Shown: in pieces, positions 1 through 5,569 of the stretch | Layout: each line of letters starts with the position of its first letter | Numbering within the stretch: position 1 is the stretch's first letter | Source: Sporomusaceae bacterium UBA1887 | GTDB taxonomy: Bacteria; Bacillota; Negativicutes; Sporomusales; DSM-15969 | Reading direction: 5' to 3' | NCBI GenBank assembly: GCA_002337925.1 | Contig: DDHB01000011.1 | Location: 1-10,541 of the forward strand | DNA: 10,541 nucleotides | The notes under the pieces: model-generated | Databases searched by the model: none | What the model was told of the DNA's origin: nothing | Seen by the model: the letters and a program-made list of their open reading frames with translations, nothing else | Made by a program: the position numbers and the translations under genes

Positions 1-157
1 TTAGCTGAACTATTTAGTATAGTTGTAGTACTCAAATATGATGCACCATTGAGACTTACAATATCGTAGTAATTATTGAAAATTCTTTTTATTGCCCATC
101 CACTTGGAAGTGGAAAGTTAGCTGAACTATTTAGTATAGTTGTGGTACTCAAATATG
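1..157. repeat. Direct repeat, 117-bp period, inside the exported protein gene
   Basis: Positions 1-40 and 118-157 are identical except for one base (a27 versus g144). The 117-bp offset equals 39 codons, so this is the DNA form of the protein repeat. The part coding for the LPSGW end of the unit (around 94-110 and 211-227) has diverged more than the part coding for STTTILNSSA. Near-identity of one part of the unit suggests recent duplication or recombination within the gene. Confidence 0.85.
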
Positions 158-398
158 TTGAATCATTGAGATTCATAATAGTGCAATGACTACCAAAATC
201 CCTTGTTATTACCCAACCGCTTGGTAATTGGGGATAATACAGATCATTAATTAACCATCCCGGCCGGGTATTAATGTTAGATTTGTATGCAGATTTCGTC
301 TCTCCATAAGCAGCCAAAACATTAGGTGGTACCATAAAAGGAACTGTAATAATTAACAGCAAAACAATAACAATTTTTTTTGACATTCTAAAATTCAT
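1..398 (-). CDS. Exported 39-residue-repeat protein (3' part beyond window)
   Basis: I do not recognise the family. Reading leftward from ATG at 398-396, 132 codons stay open to the edge, so the C-terminus is missing. AGGTG at 410-406 gives a good ribosome binding site. Residues 1-30 look like a signal peptide: basic start (MNFRMSKK), hydrophobic core IVIVLLLIITVPF, and a likely cut after NVLAA. From residue 58 a 39-residue unit repeats, beginning LPSGW and ending YLSTTTILNSSAN; the second unit starts at 97 and a third is implied beyond the edge. The product is therefore probably secreted or surface-exposed, and Ser/Thr/Asn-rich. The gene is visibly more AT-rich than the receptor operon to its right, which may mean acquisition by transfer. 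The nearest upstream regulatory element is a cobalamin riboswitch about 340 bp away on the same strand, but control by it is unproven. Gene call confident; function unknown. Confidence 0.82.
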   Translation of the reverse strand, partial: MNFRMSKKIVIVLLLIITVPFMVPPNVLAAYGETKSAYKSNINTRPGWLINDLYYPQLPSGWVITRDFGSHCTIMNLNDSTYLSTTTILNSSANFPLPSGWAIKRIFNNYYDIVSLNGASYLSTTTILNSSA

Positions 399-561
399 TG
401 TACATCACCTTTTTCTAGAATTTTCAATGTTGTGAGTTCCAGTAGCTAAATTAGATTATTGTCCATCACCGCGCGTTGCCTTAAACTATAATTAACTATC
501 GCCTCCCTACTATAAATTTCGACAATTGGCCACTGTATCACCGACTTTCACTAATAAACAA
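399..561 (-). other. AT-rich leader of the repeat-protein gene, no gene seen
   Basis: This stretch lies between the long hairpin at 562-629 and the repeat-protein start. It has no open frame of useful length on either strand. I see no convincing sigma-A promoter for the gene here. A 6-bp dyad, ATTGTC at 458-463 and GACAAT at 521-526, could close a small RNA fold, but the enclosed sequence matches no riboswitch class I can recall. Confidence 0.5.
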
Positions 562-629
562 AAATGGATCTCTCCTATCATCAACCTCCAACCTAAAAAG
601 TAGGTGTTGACTATAGGAGAAACCCATTT
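548..629 (-). terminator. Long imperfect hairpin with T-rich tail, terminator-like
   Basis: Arms 562-585 and 606-629 pair over about 24 bp with one mismatch; ACCTA (591-595) and TAGGT (601-605) close the top. In the minus-strand RNA three non-Watson-Crick positions become G-U wobbles, whereas on the plus strand they are A-C mismatches. This points to a minus-strand RNA structure. The stem is followed on that strand by a T-rich run (TTTTTGTTTATT, through 561-550). It lies between the cobalamin riboswitch and the repeat-protein gene, so it may end or attenuate riboswitch transcripts. It could instead be a remnant of a small inverted-repeat element. Confidence 0.55.
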
Positions 630-645
630 AAAAGCTCTCTTCAGC

Positions 646-669
646 AAAAAAGCACACTGTCGTAAGCCT
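646..669 (-). terminator. Candidate weak intrinsic terminator after the riboswitch
   Basis: On the minus strand AGGCTTAC (669-662), a GACA loop and GTGTGC plus TT form a stem with one U-U mismatch and G-U pairs, followed at once by six T (651-646). Its position about 75 bp after the aptamer is where a transcription-terminating expression platform would sit. The stem is weak, so the call is tentative. Confidence 0.35.
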
Positions 670-716
670 ATGACTAGACTACTCCGATAATCCCCTCCCC
701 ATCTCTCGCAGGTTAC

Positions 717-742
717 GTACTGTACTAGCGTTAGTACAATAC
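717..742 (-). other. Stem-loop directly after the cobalamin aptamer
   Basis: Arms 717-727 and 732-742 give an 11-bp stem with a 4-base loop, and the single non-canonical pair is a G-U wobble only in the minus-strand RNA. It abuts the aptamer 3' end, so it may be part of the riboswitch expression platform or its closing helix. No T-run follows, so it is not itself a terminator. Confidence 0.5.
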
Positions 743-915
743 TACGGTGATCGTTCTACAGGCAGTTCTCCTGACTCTGAGTCATTGCTTCTCCAAACCT
801 TCCCAAGACGCTTGTCCCAGTGGCATATCATGGAGTCGCTCCTCATTACAGTGGCGGGACCGCGCCGGCCTTTAACCGGACTTCCCTATTAAGCCCTTGT
901 GTCTTGACCAAGTTA
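743..915 (-). promoter_or_regulatory. Cobalamin (B12) riboswitch, minus strand
   Basis: The reverse complement carries the hallmarks of the cobalamin aptamer in the right order. AATAGGGAAGTCCGG lies near 876-890. GCGGTCCCGCCACTGTAA lies at about 846-864, and a second GCCACTGGGA at about 814-823. GGGAAGG follows near 800. The B12 box AGTCAGGAGAACTGCCTGT is at 776-758. Such aptamers bind adenosylcobalamin or related forms and usually repress B12 synthesis or uptake genes, or B12-independent isoenzymes. The element faces left, toward the repeat-protein gene, with hairpins at 717-742, 646-669 and 562-629 in between as possible expression platforms. The aptamer call is strong; outer limits are approximate. 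Confidence 0.93.
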
Positions 916-1012
916 AATCTCAGCTTAGCCAGCGTATCTTTTTTCGCACTGCTGCGTTGTCGTCGCCTTACATATTCCCGATATGCGCGAACTCCTCCGC
1001 CTTGCATTACAA
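916..1012. other. Structured leader upstream of riboswitch, possible intergenic repeat
   Basis: Two small hairpins are visible: CGCA-CTGC-TGCG at 945-956 and CATAT-TCCCG-ATATG at 971-985, flanked by GC-rich segments that contrast with the AT-rich DNA to the right. No gene fits: the open frame 820-1116 on the plus strand crosses the riboswitch antisense and has no ribosome binding site. It may be the untranslated leader of the riboswitch transcript or a dispersed palindromic repeat. A genome-wide copy count would decide. Confidence 0.4.
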
Positions 1013-1025
1013 AAAAATCTACACT

Positions 1026-1053
1026 GTCTTATTCTAATTCACAACTTTGTCAA
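1026..1053 (-). promoter_or_regulatory. Candidate sigma-A promoter (proximal) for the riboswitch transcript
   Basis: On the minus strand a perfect TTGACA (1053-1048) is followed after 16 bp by TAAGAC (1031-1026), a poor -10 match. Transcription would start about 100 bp before the aptamer. Confidence 0.35.
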
Positions 1054-1112
1054 GACACTAGCGGGCACCTGTACCATTTATTAAGTTTTCATTTGTTTTG
1101 TCTATATGTAAA

Positions 1113-1141
1113 ATAATGCCTGTTTTTATCCGTTTTGTCAA
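1113..1141 (-). promoter_or_regulatory. Candidate sigma-A promoter (distal) for the riboswitch transcript
   Basis: On the minus strand a perfect TTGACA (1141-1136), 17 bp spacer and CATTAT (1118-1113, 4/6 match) lie in AT-rich DNA. It would give a leader of about 190 bases before the aptamer. It is a better match than the copy at 1026-1053; either or both could be used. Confidence 0.4.
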
Positions 1142-1214
1142 TATTTTTTATTTTCTTTTTTATTTATGTAATCTTAATCTTCGTTATTTTTACTTTATTC
1201 TACATTCCATTAAC

Positions 1215-1243
1215 AAAAAAACGATCTGCCCAAGCAGACCGTT
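1215..1243 (-). terminator. Rho-independent terminator of the receptor/propeller operon
   Basis: On the minus strand AACGGTCTGC-TTGG-GCAGATCGTT forms a 10-bp stem with a 4-base loop (1243-1220) followed by a T-run (1219-1215). The one non-Watson-Crick pair is a G-U wobble in the minus RNA but a mismatch in the plus RNA, which fixes the direction. It lies about 170 bp after the stop of the propeller gene. Transcription from the receptor operon would also cross the palindromic repeat at 1274-1350 before ending here. Confidence 0.8.
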
Positions 1244-1273
1244 GAGACTGTCGACAAAAGTAATCCAATCAAA

Positions 1274-1350
1274 GGAGATCGCCACGCTACGCTCGCGATG
1301 ACACCCGGCTTTCCTGTCATTGCGAGGAGTAAAACGACGCGGCACTCTCC
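1274..1350. repeat. REP-like palindromic intergenic repeat
   Basis: A left arm beginning GGAGATCGCCACGC and ending CGCGATGACA (1274-1303) faces a right arm beginning TGTCATTGCGAGGA and ending CGCGGCACTCTCC (1315-1350), making a large imperfect hairpin. The pair of phrases resembles the dispersed 'TGTCATTGCGAGGA ... GGCAATCTC' family found in many copies in diverse bacterial genomes. It is non-coding; the small open frame over it (1190-1372, minus) is an artefact of the repeat. It lies between an operon stop codon and its terminator, so it will be in the mRNA tail. Confidence 0.75.
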
Positions 1351-1376
1351 TTTCAGGTACGTTTGTCTTCACGGTG

Positions 1377-1400
1377 AACGATTTTACTAAGCAAATCGTT
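1377..1400. repeat. Small inverted repeat after the propeller gene
   Basis: AACGATTT (1377-1384) and AAATCGTT (1393-1400) form an 8-bp perfect stem with an 8-base loop, 15 bp beyond the stop codon at 1415. On the minus strand no T-run follows, so it is more likely an mRNA 3' structure than a terminator. Confidence 0.45.
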
Positions 1401-1414
1401 TTGTGAACAGCTAT

Positions 1415-2704
1415 TTAATTCTCATCCTGCTGTTTATGCTCCAAGACCGCCTGTCTGGCTTCGGCAGCCAGCCGGGCATGAGCGGCAAGGGAACGTGTTC
1501 CCCGGTAAGCAGTGACTCCCGGTGCCTGACCGATCAGCGTAACCGAGTTGAGATGGACATTCACATCGCCTGTTCCCAACTGGGCAGGTGTAAACGAAAT
1601 CCCTACCGTACCGTCGAGCTTGCAGATATCGATCTGATTGCCTTTGACAAACCAGAGGCGATCGGCGTTAACGGCAGCCACATTTTCATATAACAGGGCC
1701 CAGAGATATCCGGCGGTATCGAAAGTGGCAAGAGGTGTTCCCAAATCGCTGAGCGGTGCATTTGTTTTTCCATTAATAAAGGCGGCCGTGGTTTTATACA
1801 GGTTACCCACCAGATGAGTACCGGCAGTATTGTAACAGCCTACCAGCACATAGGCGGTACCGTCATCACTGAAAGCAATATCACGAATGTCGAATTTGTC
1901 GGCAGCCGGACCGGTAAGGCTGCTGGCCGTCAGTGCCGTATGGGGTGTCATCGCACCGGATGAGCCGTCAAGGGCAATCACGGTAAGTGCTGAGTCGGGA
2001 TTGTGCGTGCCATACTGCTGCTTGCCGCCAATGCTGGCAGCATACAGATAATTCGTGCCGTTCACAGTGTGCCGTTCCAGCGTAAAGGCATTTTTGCCGG
2101 CATTCACCTGCCGAACTTTAAGAGGATCATCGCCATCAACATTTAACTGTACTACCGTGCTAAGCTGATAGTCCGCAGTTCCCCAGGGAGCCTTCACTGT
2201 CGTAAACAAGGCATATATATAGCCGTGGGCTGACGCGAGGGCCACGCCATGACTTTCGTATCCGTCTGTAGGAAGAAACGTATAAGTGCCAATTTGCGTA
2301 TAGCCATCATTCATATCGATTTTGACTACCTTTGCCTCGTCATAGTCAATGCCGTAAAGATAATCGCCTTGTACCACAATATCGTGCAAGTTTTTGATGC
2401 CAGGCCAGGTTATCCAGTCTGTTACCGGCAGCCAGTTCTCTAAGGTTACGTCATAAATACGGATAAGTGCAAGCGTAGCTGAACCATTCTTATAGATATA
2501 TTGCGCAACCACCGCCCGGAGATTGCCGTCAGCATCCTTGAAGAAATACATAGTGGGATCGCCGTTTAATTTGTTTACTCGTCCTTTAGCTGCACTAAAC
2601 GTTGCAGGTAATGCGCTACGAATACCGGTAATAGCACCGGCAGCCCCCTCGGTATATTTTTGATTTAAGATGGTATAGCCTGCTAGATTTTCAGTACTTG
2701 CCAT
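1415..2704 (-). CDS. Beta-propeller-like protein, function unknown
   Basis: The 429-residue product is not one I recognise. From residue 50 to about 390 it consists of repeated beta-strand units with the look of propeller blades: for example HDIVVQGDYLYGIDYDEAKV (107-126), GVALASAHGYIYALFTTV (153-170), IRDIAFSDDGTAYVLVGC (273-290) and AGYLWALLYENVAAVNADRL (331-350). An alanine-rich, probably helical tail covers 400-425. There is no signal peptide, lipobox or membrane segment, so the protein appears cytoplasmic. An in-frame TAA lies four codons before the ATG, so no longer N-terminus is possible; AGAGGAG about 12 bp upstream is the likely ribosome binding site. The gene starts 63 bp after the receptor stop, on the same strand and with no terminator between, so the two are probably co-transcribed. 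It could bind or sense what the receptor imports, but nothing in the sequence proves that. Confidence 0.8.
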   Translation of the reverse strand: MASTENLAGYTILNQKYTEGAAGAITGIRSALPATFSAAKGRVNKLNGDPTMYFFKDADGNLRAVVAQYIYKNGSATLALIRIYDVTLENWLPVTDWITWPGIKNLHDIVVQGDYLYGIDYDEAKVVKIDMNDGYTQIGTYTFLPTDGYESHGVALASAHGYIYALFTTVKAPWGTADYQLSTVVQLNVDGDDPLKVRQVNAGKNAFTLERHTVNGTNYLYAASIGGKQQYGTHNPDSALTVIALDGSSGAMTPHTALTASSLTGPAADKFDIRDIAFSDDGTAYVLVGCYNTAGTHLVGNLYKTTAAFINGKTNAPLSDLGTPLATFDTAGYLWALLYENVAAVNADRLWFVKGNQIDICKLDGTVGISFTPAQLGTGDVNVHLNSVTLIGQAPGVTAYRGTRSLAAHARLAAEARQAVLEHKQQDEN

Positions 2705-2767
2705 GCTCTTCGCTTACTCCTCTCTTATCTTTTTTAACCCCCTCCCCTTCTCACCTCCTAATAATGT

Positions 2768-5116
2768 TTATAATTCCCATTGCAGCGTTGCATAATAGGT
2801 TCTTCCCTGTACCGGATAGTCAGGATTGCGCGGGGAAGCCTCCCAGTCTGGCCGTACGGTATACTCTTCCATTTCCGGCCCCTTATTGAATAGGTCATTG
2901 ACACCGGCTACCAGCTTCAGCCCGTTTTTAAAGTTGTATTTGCCTCCCAGACCAACTGTTGTCAGGGCTGTTTGCCAGGTTGAGCTGCCGATGAATACTT
3001 TATCCGTATAATGCAACTCGGCAAAAAGTGAGGCTCTCTCCCCCGGCAGGCGGTAGGTAAGGCGAACCTGCCCTTCCCACTCGGGATGATCGGGTAACGA
3101 CTTCCCATAAAAATAATTGTCAATATACGAGCTGCCGCTCCAGATCGTACGTGCCAGATCCTTTGTCTTCAGATAGGTCGCCGCCACATTAAGGTCCCAG
3201 CGCTGCCAGGTCAGATTGCTTTCCAGCTCCACGCCGTTGACCTTGCCCTTGCCTTCGTTCATAAAGGAGAAATAGTCAAAGCCCCGCCGGTTGAGCGTGA
3301 TAATATTGTCCGACCGGCGGCCAAAGTAGGTGATAGTCATATCAGCTTTGGCCCGCAGCAGCTCTCCCTGCCAGCCTGCACCAAAATCCCACTGGGTGCC
3401 GTGCTCGGGACCAACGACACCGTCCGGATTGGGCAGTATCCAGGCACCGTCGCCGACCAACTCATAAAGGTTGGGGAAGCGGTAATAGCTGCCATAGGTG
3501 CTGCGCAGCGTCCAATGCTCGCCCAGCTGCTTTTTGAGAGCCATTGCCCAGGTCGTTTTGCTGCCTTTGGTCTCTTCCAGCTTTTGCACCCAGTGGACCC
3601 GGGAATCGACGAAAGCAGAGGCTTCGCCGAGGCCGGTGGAAGAGTTATGGCGGACACTGGGAGTAAACCAGAAATCACGGGCCTTATTCAGGGTAATCGT
3701 ATCCTGCAGCTGAGCATTCCACAGTGTCTGGGTATAACGGTCCTTCATGTCTGTCCGCTGCTCAATGTCATTGCCATCGACTTTTAAGCTTTCCCGTGAG
3801 TAGTTGGCCATGAATTCGAGCAGATGGTCGGTACCTGCCTGGTACGAGCCGTCCACCGCGCCGCCCGTCCGCTCGGACCGGAACTGGCTCCAGATGCTCA
3901 GCGGCTTGGGAGTGTAAGGGCCGGGATCGAAATATTTGCGGAAGTTTTTTTCCTGGTTCAGGTAGTCCAGCCGCCAGCCCCAGTCCAGATTGCCGGATGT
4001 CTGCCGCCTCCCGATCAGTACATCTTTTTCTGTGAGCTGCTGACGCTGAGGGAACTGTACAACCTGGAATGGATTAGGGTTATCAATACTGTCCCACAAC
4101 CCCACGCCTGAGGCGATATCACAGGGCAGCATACGGTCGGTTTCCCGCCAGCTCCCCTTGATCTGCCAGTGCTCATCCTGCCATTTGAGCAGCGCATCCG
4201 TCTTCTTATAACTGTTGCTCATCCGGTGCCGTTCGGAGGAGAGCTTGCTGTAAAAATCAATTAACTCATTCTGGTTAGCAAGATTTTTTAGCTGCGTGTT
4301 TAAGTTTTTTTTGGCTGAGGTGATTTGGGCTGGCGTTGAAGCCGGGTCGGCAAGGATTCCCTGATACTTGGCTATGTTACTGTTGATCGTGGTGAGCCGT
4401 GTATACAGACTGGTCATTTTTGGTCCGTACTCGCGGTGCATCTCCAGGTTTTCATACCGGAAGTCGCCGTCGCTCTCATCGCGGTTAAAGCCAAACAGCA
4501 AGCTGCCGTCCCCTAGCGGGGCATTAATATTCACACTGCCCTGAAGACCGCCCCACGAACGCAGCCCTGCCGATACGGAACCGCCGGTCTGCTGCGGCTT
4601 CTTAGTGACGATATTGATCACGCCACCCATGTAGGTACCGCCGAAGCGGGCTGGAATATAGCCGCGGTACACCTCGATGCGTTCCACATTTTCCACCGGT
4701 ATGGCCGAAAGATCCACTGCAGCATCGCCGCCGAGATTAGCCAGCACTCCGTCGATGAAGATTCCTACCTGAGAAGAGCTGCTCCCCCGGATGGTCACAA
4801 CCGTATATTGACCGCTGCCGGCCAACTCGCGAATATGAATGCCCGGTACCGCTTTTAACAGATCAGGCAGATTTTTGTGTTCCCCTTTCATTTTGGCCGG
4901 ATAGACTACCGATACGCTGCCCGGTGAAAGCTGCTCCTCCCACTTTGGCCGGGGAGCTTCTACCGTCACCTGTGGCAGCTCGTATTCCGCTGCCTGCCCG
5001 TCCTCTCCAGTCTGAGCATAAACTTTTTCACTATACAATGCTGACGTCCCAAGCGCCAGGGCGCAGCCGATGCTCAAAACGATTCTTCCTATTCCCTGTC
5101 CCACCAGAACAAACAC
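2768..5116 (-). CDS. TonB-dependent outer-membrane receptor
   Basis: The protein forms a 22-strand type beta-barrel with an N-terminal plug and imports a ligand using TonB-ExbB-ExbD energy. A signal peptide covers residues 1-35 (core RIVLSIGCALALGTSAL, cut near VYAQ). A TonB-box-like QVTVEAP lies at 49-55. The plug follows at about 62-175, with LLKAVPGI, TIRGSSSS (108-115) and VERIEVYRGY-ARFGG-GGVINIVTKKP. The rest is barrel, ending YYATLQWEL. Length is normal for the family. An unusual Lys/Asn/Gln-rich segment at 224-300 looks helical. The start is uncertain. GTG at 5116 has its ribosome binding site (AAGGGAG) touching the codon, so the in-frame GTG at 5104 is more likely; an in-frame TAG a few codons upstream excludes longer forms. 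TATAAT at 5175-5170 (minus strand) may be a private -10 box, without a good -35. The ligand is unknown: no Fur box or riboswitch precedes it. Confidence 0.93.
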   Translation of the reverse strand: MFVLVGQGIGRIVLSIGCALALGTSALYSEKVYAQTGEDGQAAEYELPQVTVEAPRPKWEEQLSPGSVSVVYPAKMKGEHKNLPDLLKAVPGIHIRELAGSGQYTVVTIRGSSSSQVGIFIDGVLANLGGDAAVDLSAIPVENVERIEVYRGYIPARFGGTYMGGVINIVTKKPQQTGGSVSAGLRSWGGLQGSVNINAPLGDGSLLFGFNRDESDGDFRYENLEMHREYGPKMTSLYTRLTTINSNIAKYQGILADPASTPAQITSAKKNLNTQLKNLANQNELIDFYSKLSSERHRMSNSYKKTDALLKWQDEHWQIKGSWRETDRMLPCDIASGVGLWDSIDNPNPFQVVQFPQRQQLTEKDVLIGRRQTSGNLDWGWRLDYLNQEKNFRKYFDPGPYTPKPLSIWSQFRSERTGGAVDGSYQAGTDHLLEFMANYSRESLKVDGNDIEQRTDMKDRYTQTLWNAQLQDTITLNKARDFWFTPSVRHNSSTGLGEASAFVDSRVHWVQKLEETKGSKTTWAMALKKQLGEHWTLRSTYGSYYRFPNLYELVGDGAWILPNPDGVVGPEHGTQWDFGAGWQGELLRAKADMTITYFGRRSDNIITLNRRGFDYFSFMNEGKGKVNGVELESNLTWQRWDLNVAATYLKTKDLARTIWSGSSYIDNYFYGKSLPDHPEWEGQVRLTYRLPGERASLFAELHYTDKVFIGSSTWQTALTTVGLGGKYNFKNGLKLVAGVNDLFNKGPEMEEYTVRPDWEASPRNPDYPVQGRTYYATLQWEL

Positions 5117-5217
5117 TCCCTTACCCGTATACTATGCCAGAGGTTTATTAATATGAGAAAATTGAAATAATTATAGGTAAATATAAATGCAAGCTGCAGA
5201 CTACCCTCCTTTTCTTT

Positions 5218-5421
5218 TTACAACCCAAAGTTGTTAAAGATATCAGGAAACAACTCTTCCATCGGCACGCCCGAATCCGCTTCGATTCTCTTCATAGTTA
5301 GTGCAGAAGGATTCTTCACACCTCGTTCCCAATAGCTCCAGGACTGCTGAGATACCCCGTACTTTCGTCCCATTTCTTCCTGAGAGCGTTCACCGCGAAA
5401 CTGAATCAGCTTTGACCTCAT
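5218..5421 (-). CDS. Small XRE-family (Cro-like) regulator
   Basis: The 67-residue protein is almost entirely one helix-turn-helix domain: RSQEEMGRKYGVSQQSWSYW (13-32) is the HTH core, and ERGVKNPSALTMKRIEADSG continues the fold. No sensor or dimerisation domain is visible, as in phage Cro and other short XRE repressors. ATG at 5421 is preceded by GGGAGTGAGGAA, an adequate ribosome binding site. It is divergent from the XRE-S24 repressor gene and lies about 100 bp upstream of the receptor gene on the same strand. Its candidate promoter (5491-5462) contains one copy of the ACAAC-N5-GTTGT dyad in the spacer and another copy just after the start site. A further copy overlaps its own stop codon. 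It probably binds these sites, alone or in competition with the divergent repressor, and may control the receptor operon by read-through or by binding at 5220-5234. Confidence 0.88.
   Translation of the reverse strand: MRSKLIQFRGERSQEEMGRKYGVSQQSWSYWERGVKNPSALTMKRIEADSGVPMEELFPDIFNNFGL
5220..5234. promoter_or_regulatory. Operator-like dyad ACAAC-N5-GTTGT, site 1
   Basis: ACAACCCAAAGTTGT is an exact copy of the dyad found in the divergent regulator intergenic region. It overlaps the last codons and stop of the small XRE gene and lies about 45 bp upstream of the TATAAT-like box (5175-5170) of the receptor gene. The protein-coding location could make it coincidental, but four exact copies occur within 325 bp. 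Confidence 0.55.
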
Positions 5422-5436
5422 TTCCTCACTCCCTCA

Positions 5437-5451
5437 ACAACTTCAAGTTGT
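5437..5451. promoter_or_regulatory. Operator-like dyad, site 2 (perfect 17-bp palindrome)
   Basis: AACAACTTCAAGTTGTT (5436-5452) is a perfect palindrome around the C at 5444. It lies between the candidate start site and the ATG of the small XRE gene, where a bound repressor would block initiation or early elongation. It is the best copy and suggests the full consensus ACAACTTnAAGTTGT. Confidence 0.8.
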
Positions 5452-5461
5452 TCATGTTTTT

Positions 5462-5491
5462 ATACTAGTACAACTTGATGTTGTTTGTCAA
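5462..5491 (-). promoter_or_regulatory. Candidate promoter of the small XRE gene
   Basis: On the minus strand TTGACA (5491-5486), an 18-bp spacer and TAGTAT (5467-5462) form a sigma-A-like promoter. The spacer contains operator site 3 (5470-5484) whole, so repressor and polymerase should exclude each other. Confidence 0.6.
5470..5484. promoter_or_regulatory. Operator-like dyad, site 3
   Basis: ACAACTTGATGTTGT has exact ACAAC and GTTGT half-sites with an imperfect centre. Its centre is 33 bp from site 2. It sits between the -35 and -10 boxes of the small XRE promoter. Confidence 0.78.
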
Positions 5492-5499
5492 TTGTTTCC

Positions 5500-5514
5500 A
5501 CGAAATTTAGTTGT
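5500..5514. promoter_or_regulatory. Operator-like dyad, site 4 (degenerate)
   Basis: ACGAAATTTAGTTGT keeps one perfect half-site (GTTGT) and matches the consensus ACAACTTCAAGTTGT at 10 of 15 positions. Its centre lies 30 bp from site 3 and 29 bp from site 5, which is the main reason to count it; it would be a weak site. Confidence 0.5.
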
Positions 5515-5528
5515 TCTTCTTCCCTTTC

Positions 5529-5543
5529 ACAACAACTAGTTGT
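5529..5543. promoter_or_regulatory. Operator-like dyad, site 5, before the XRE-S24 gene
   Basis: ACAACAACTAGTTGT has both exact half-sites. It abuts and shares one base with TAATAT/TATAGA (5543-5551), the likely -10 region of the plus-strand repressor gene, so it could mediate autoregulation. No good -35 box is visible 17 bp upstream of that -10, which would fit a weak or activated promoter. Confidence 0.72.
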
Positions 5544-5569
5544 AATATAGATACAAGTAGGTGATAGAA

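Noticed and set aside
1..157. CRISPR array
   Set aside because: The 117-bp period is a multiple of three, lies in an open reading frame and has no unique spacers of CRISPR length.
458..526. Possible small riboswitch closed by ATTGTC/GACAAT
   Set aside because: The inner sequence lacks the conserved motifs of c-di-GMP, fluoride, guanidine, ZTP or THF classes, and a 6-bp dyad is expected by chance in AT-rich DNA.
820..1116. 98-codon open frame on the plus strand
   Set aside because: It runs antisense through the cobalamin riboswitch, has no ribosome binding site and a low-complexity composition with no recognisable domain.
1098..1372. Small open frames on both strands in AT-rich DNA and over the palindromic repeat
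   Set aside because: They overlap candidate promoters, the terminator and the REP-like repeat, and their translations look random.
3337..4197. Several 60-128 codon frames on both strands inside the receptor gene
   Set aside because: They are shadows of the receptor reading frame; none has its own ribosome binding site or recognisable protein features.
5161..5217. Fur box before the TonB receptor
   Set aside because: The AT-rich stretch has no convincing 19-bp inverted repeat of the Fur type; iron control cannot be claimed.
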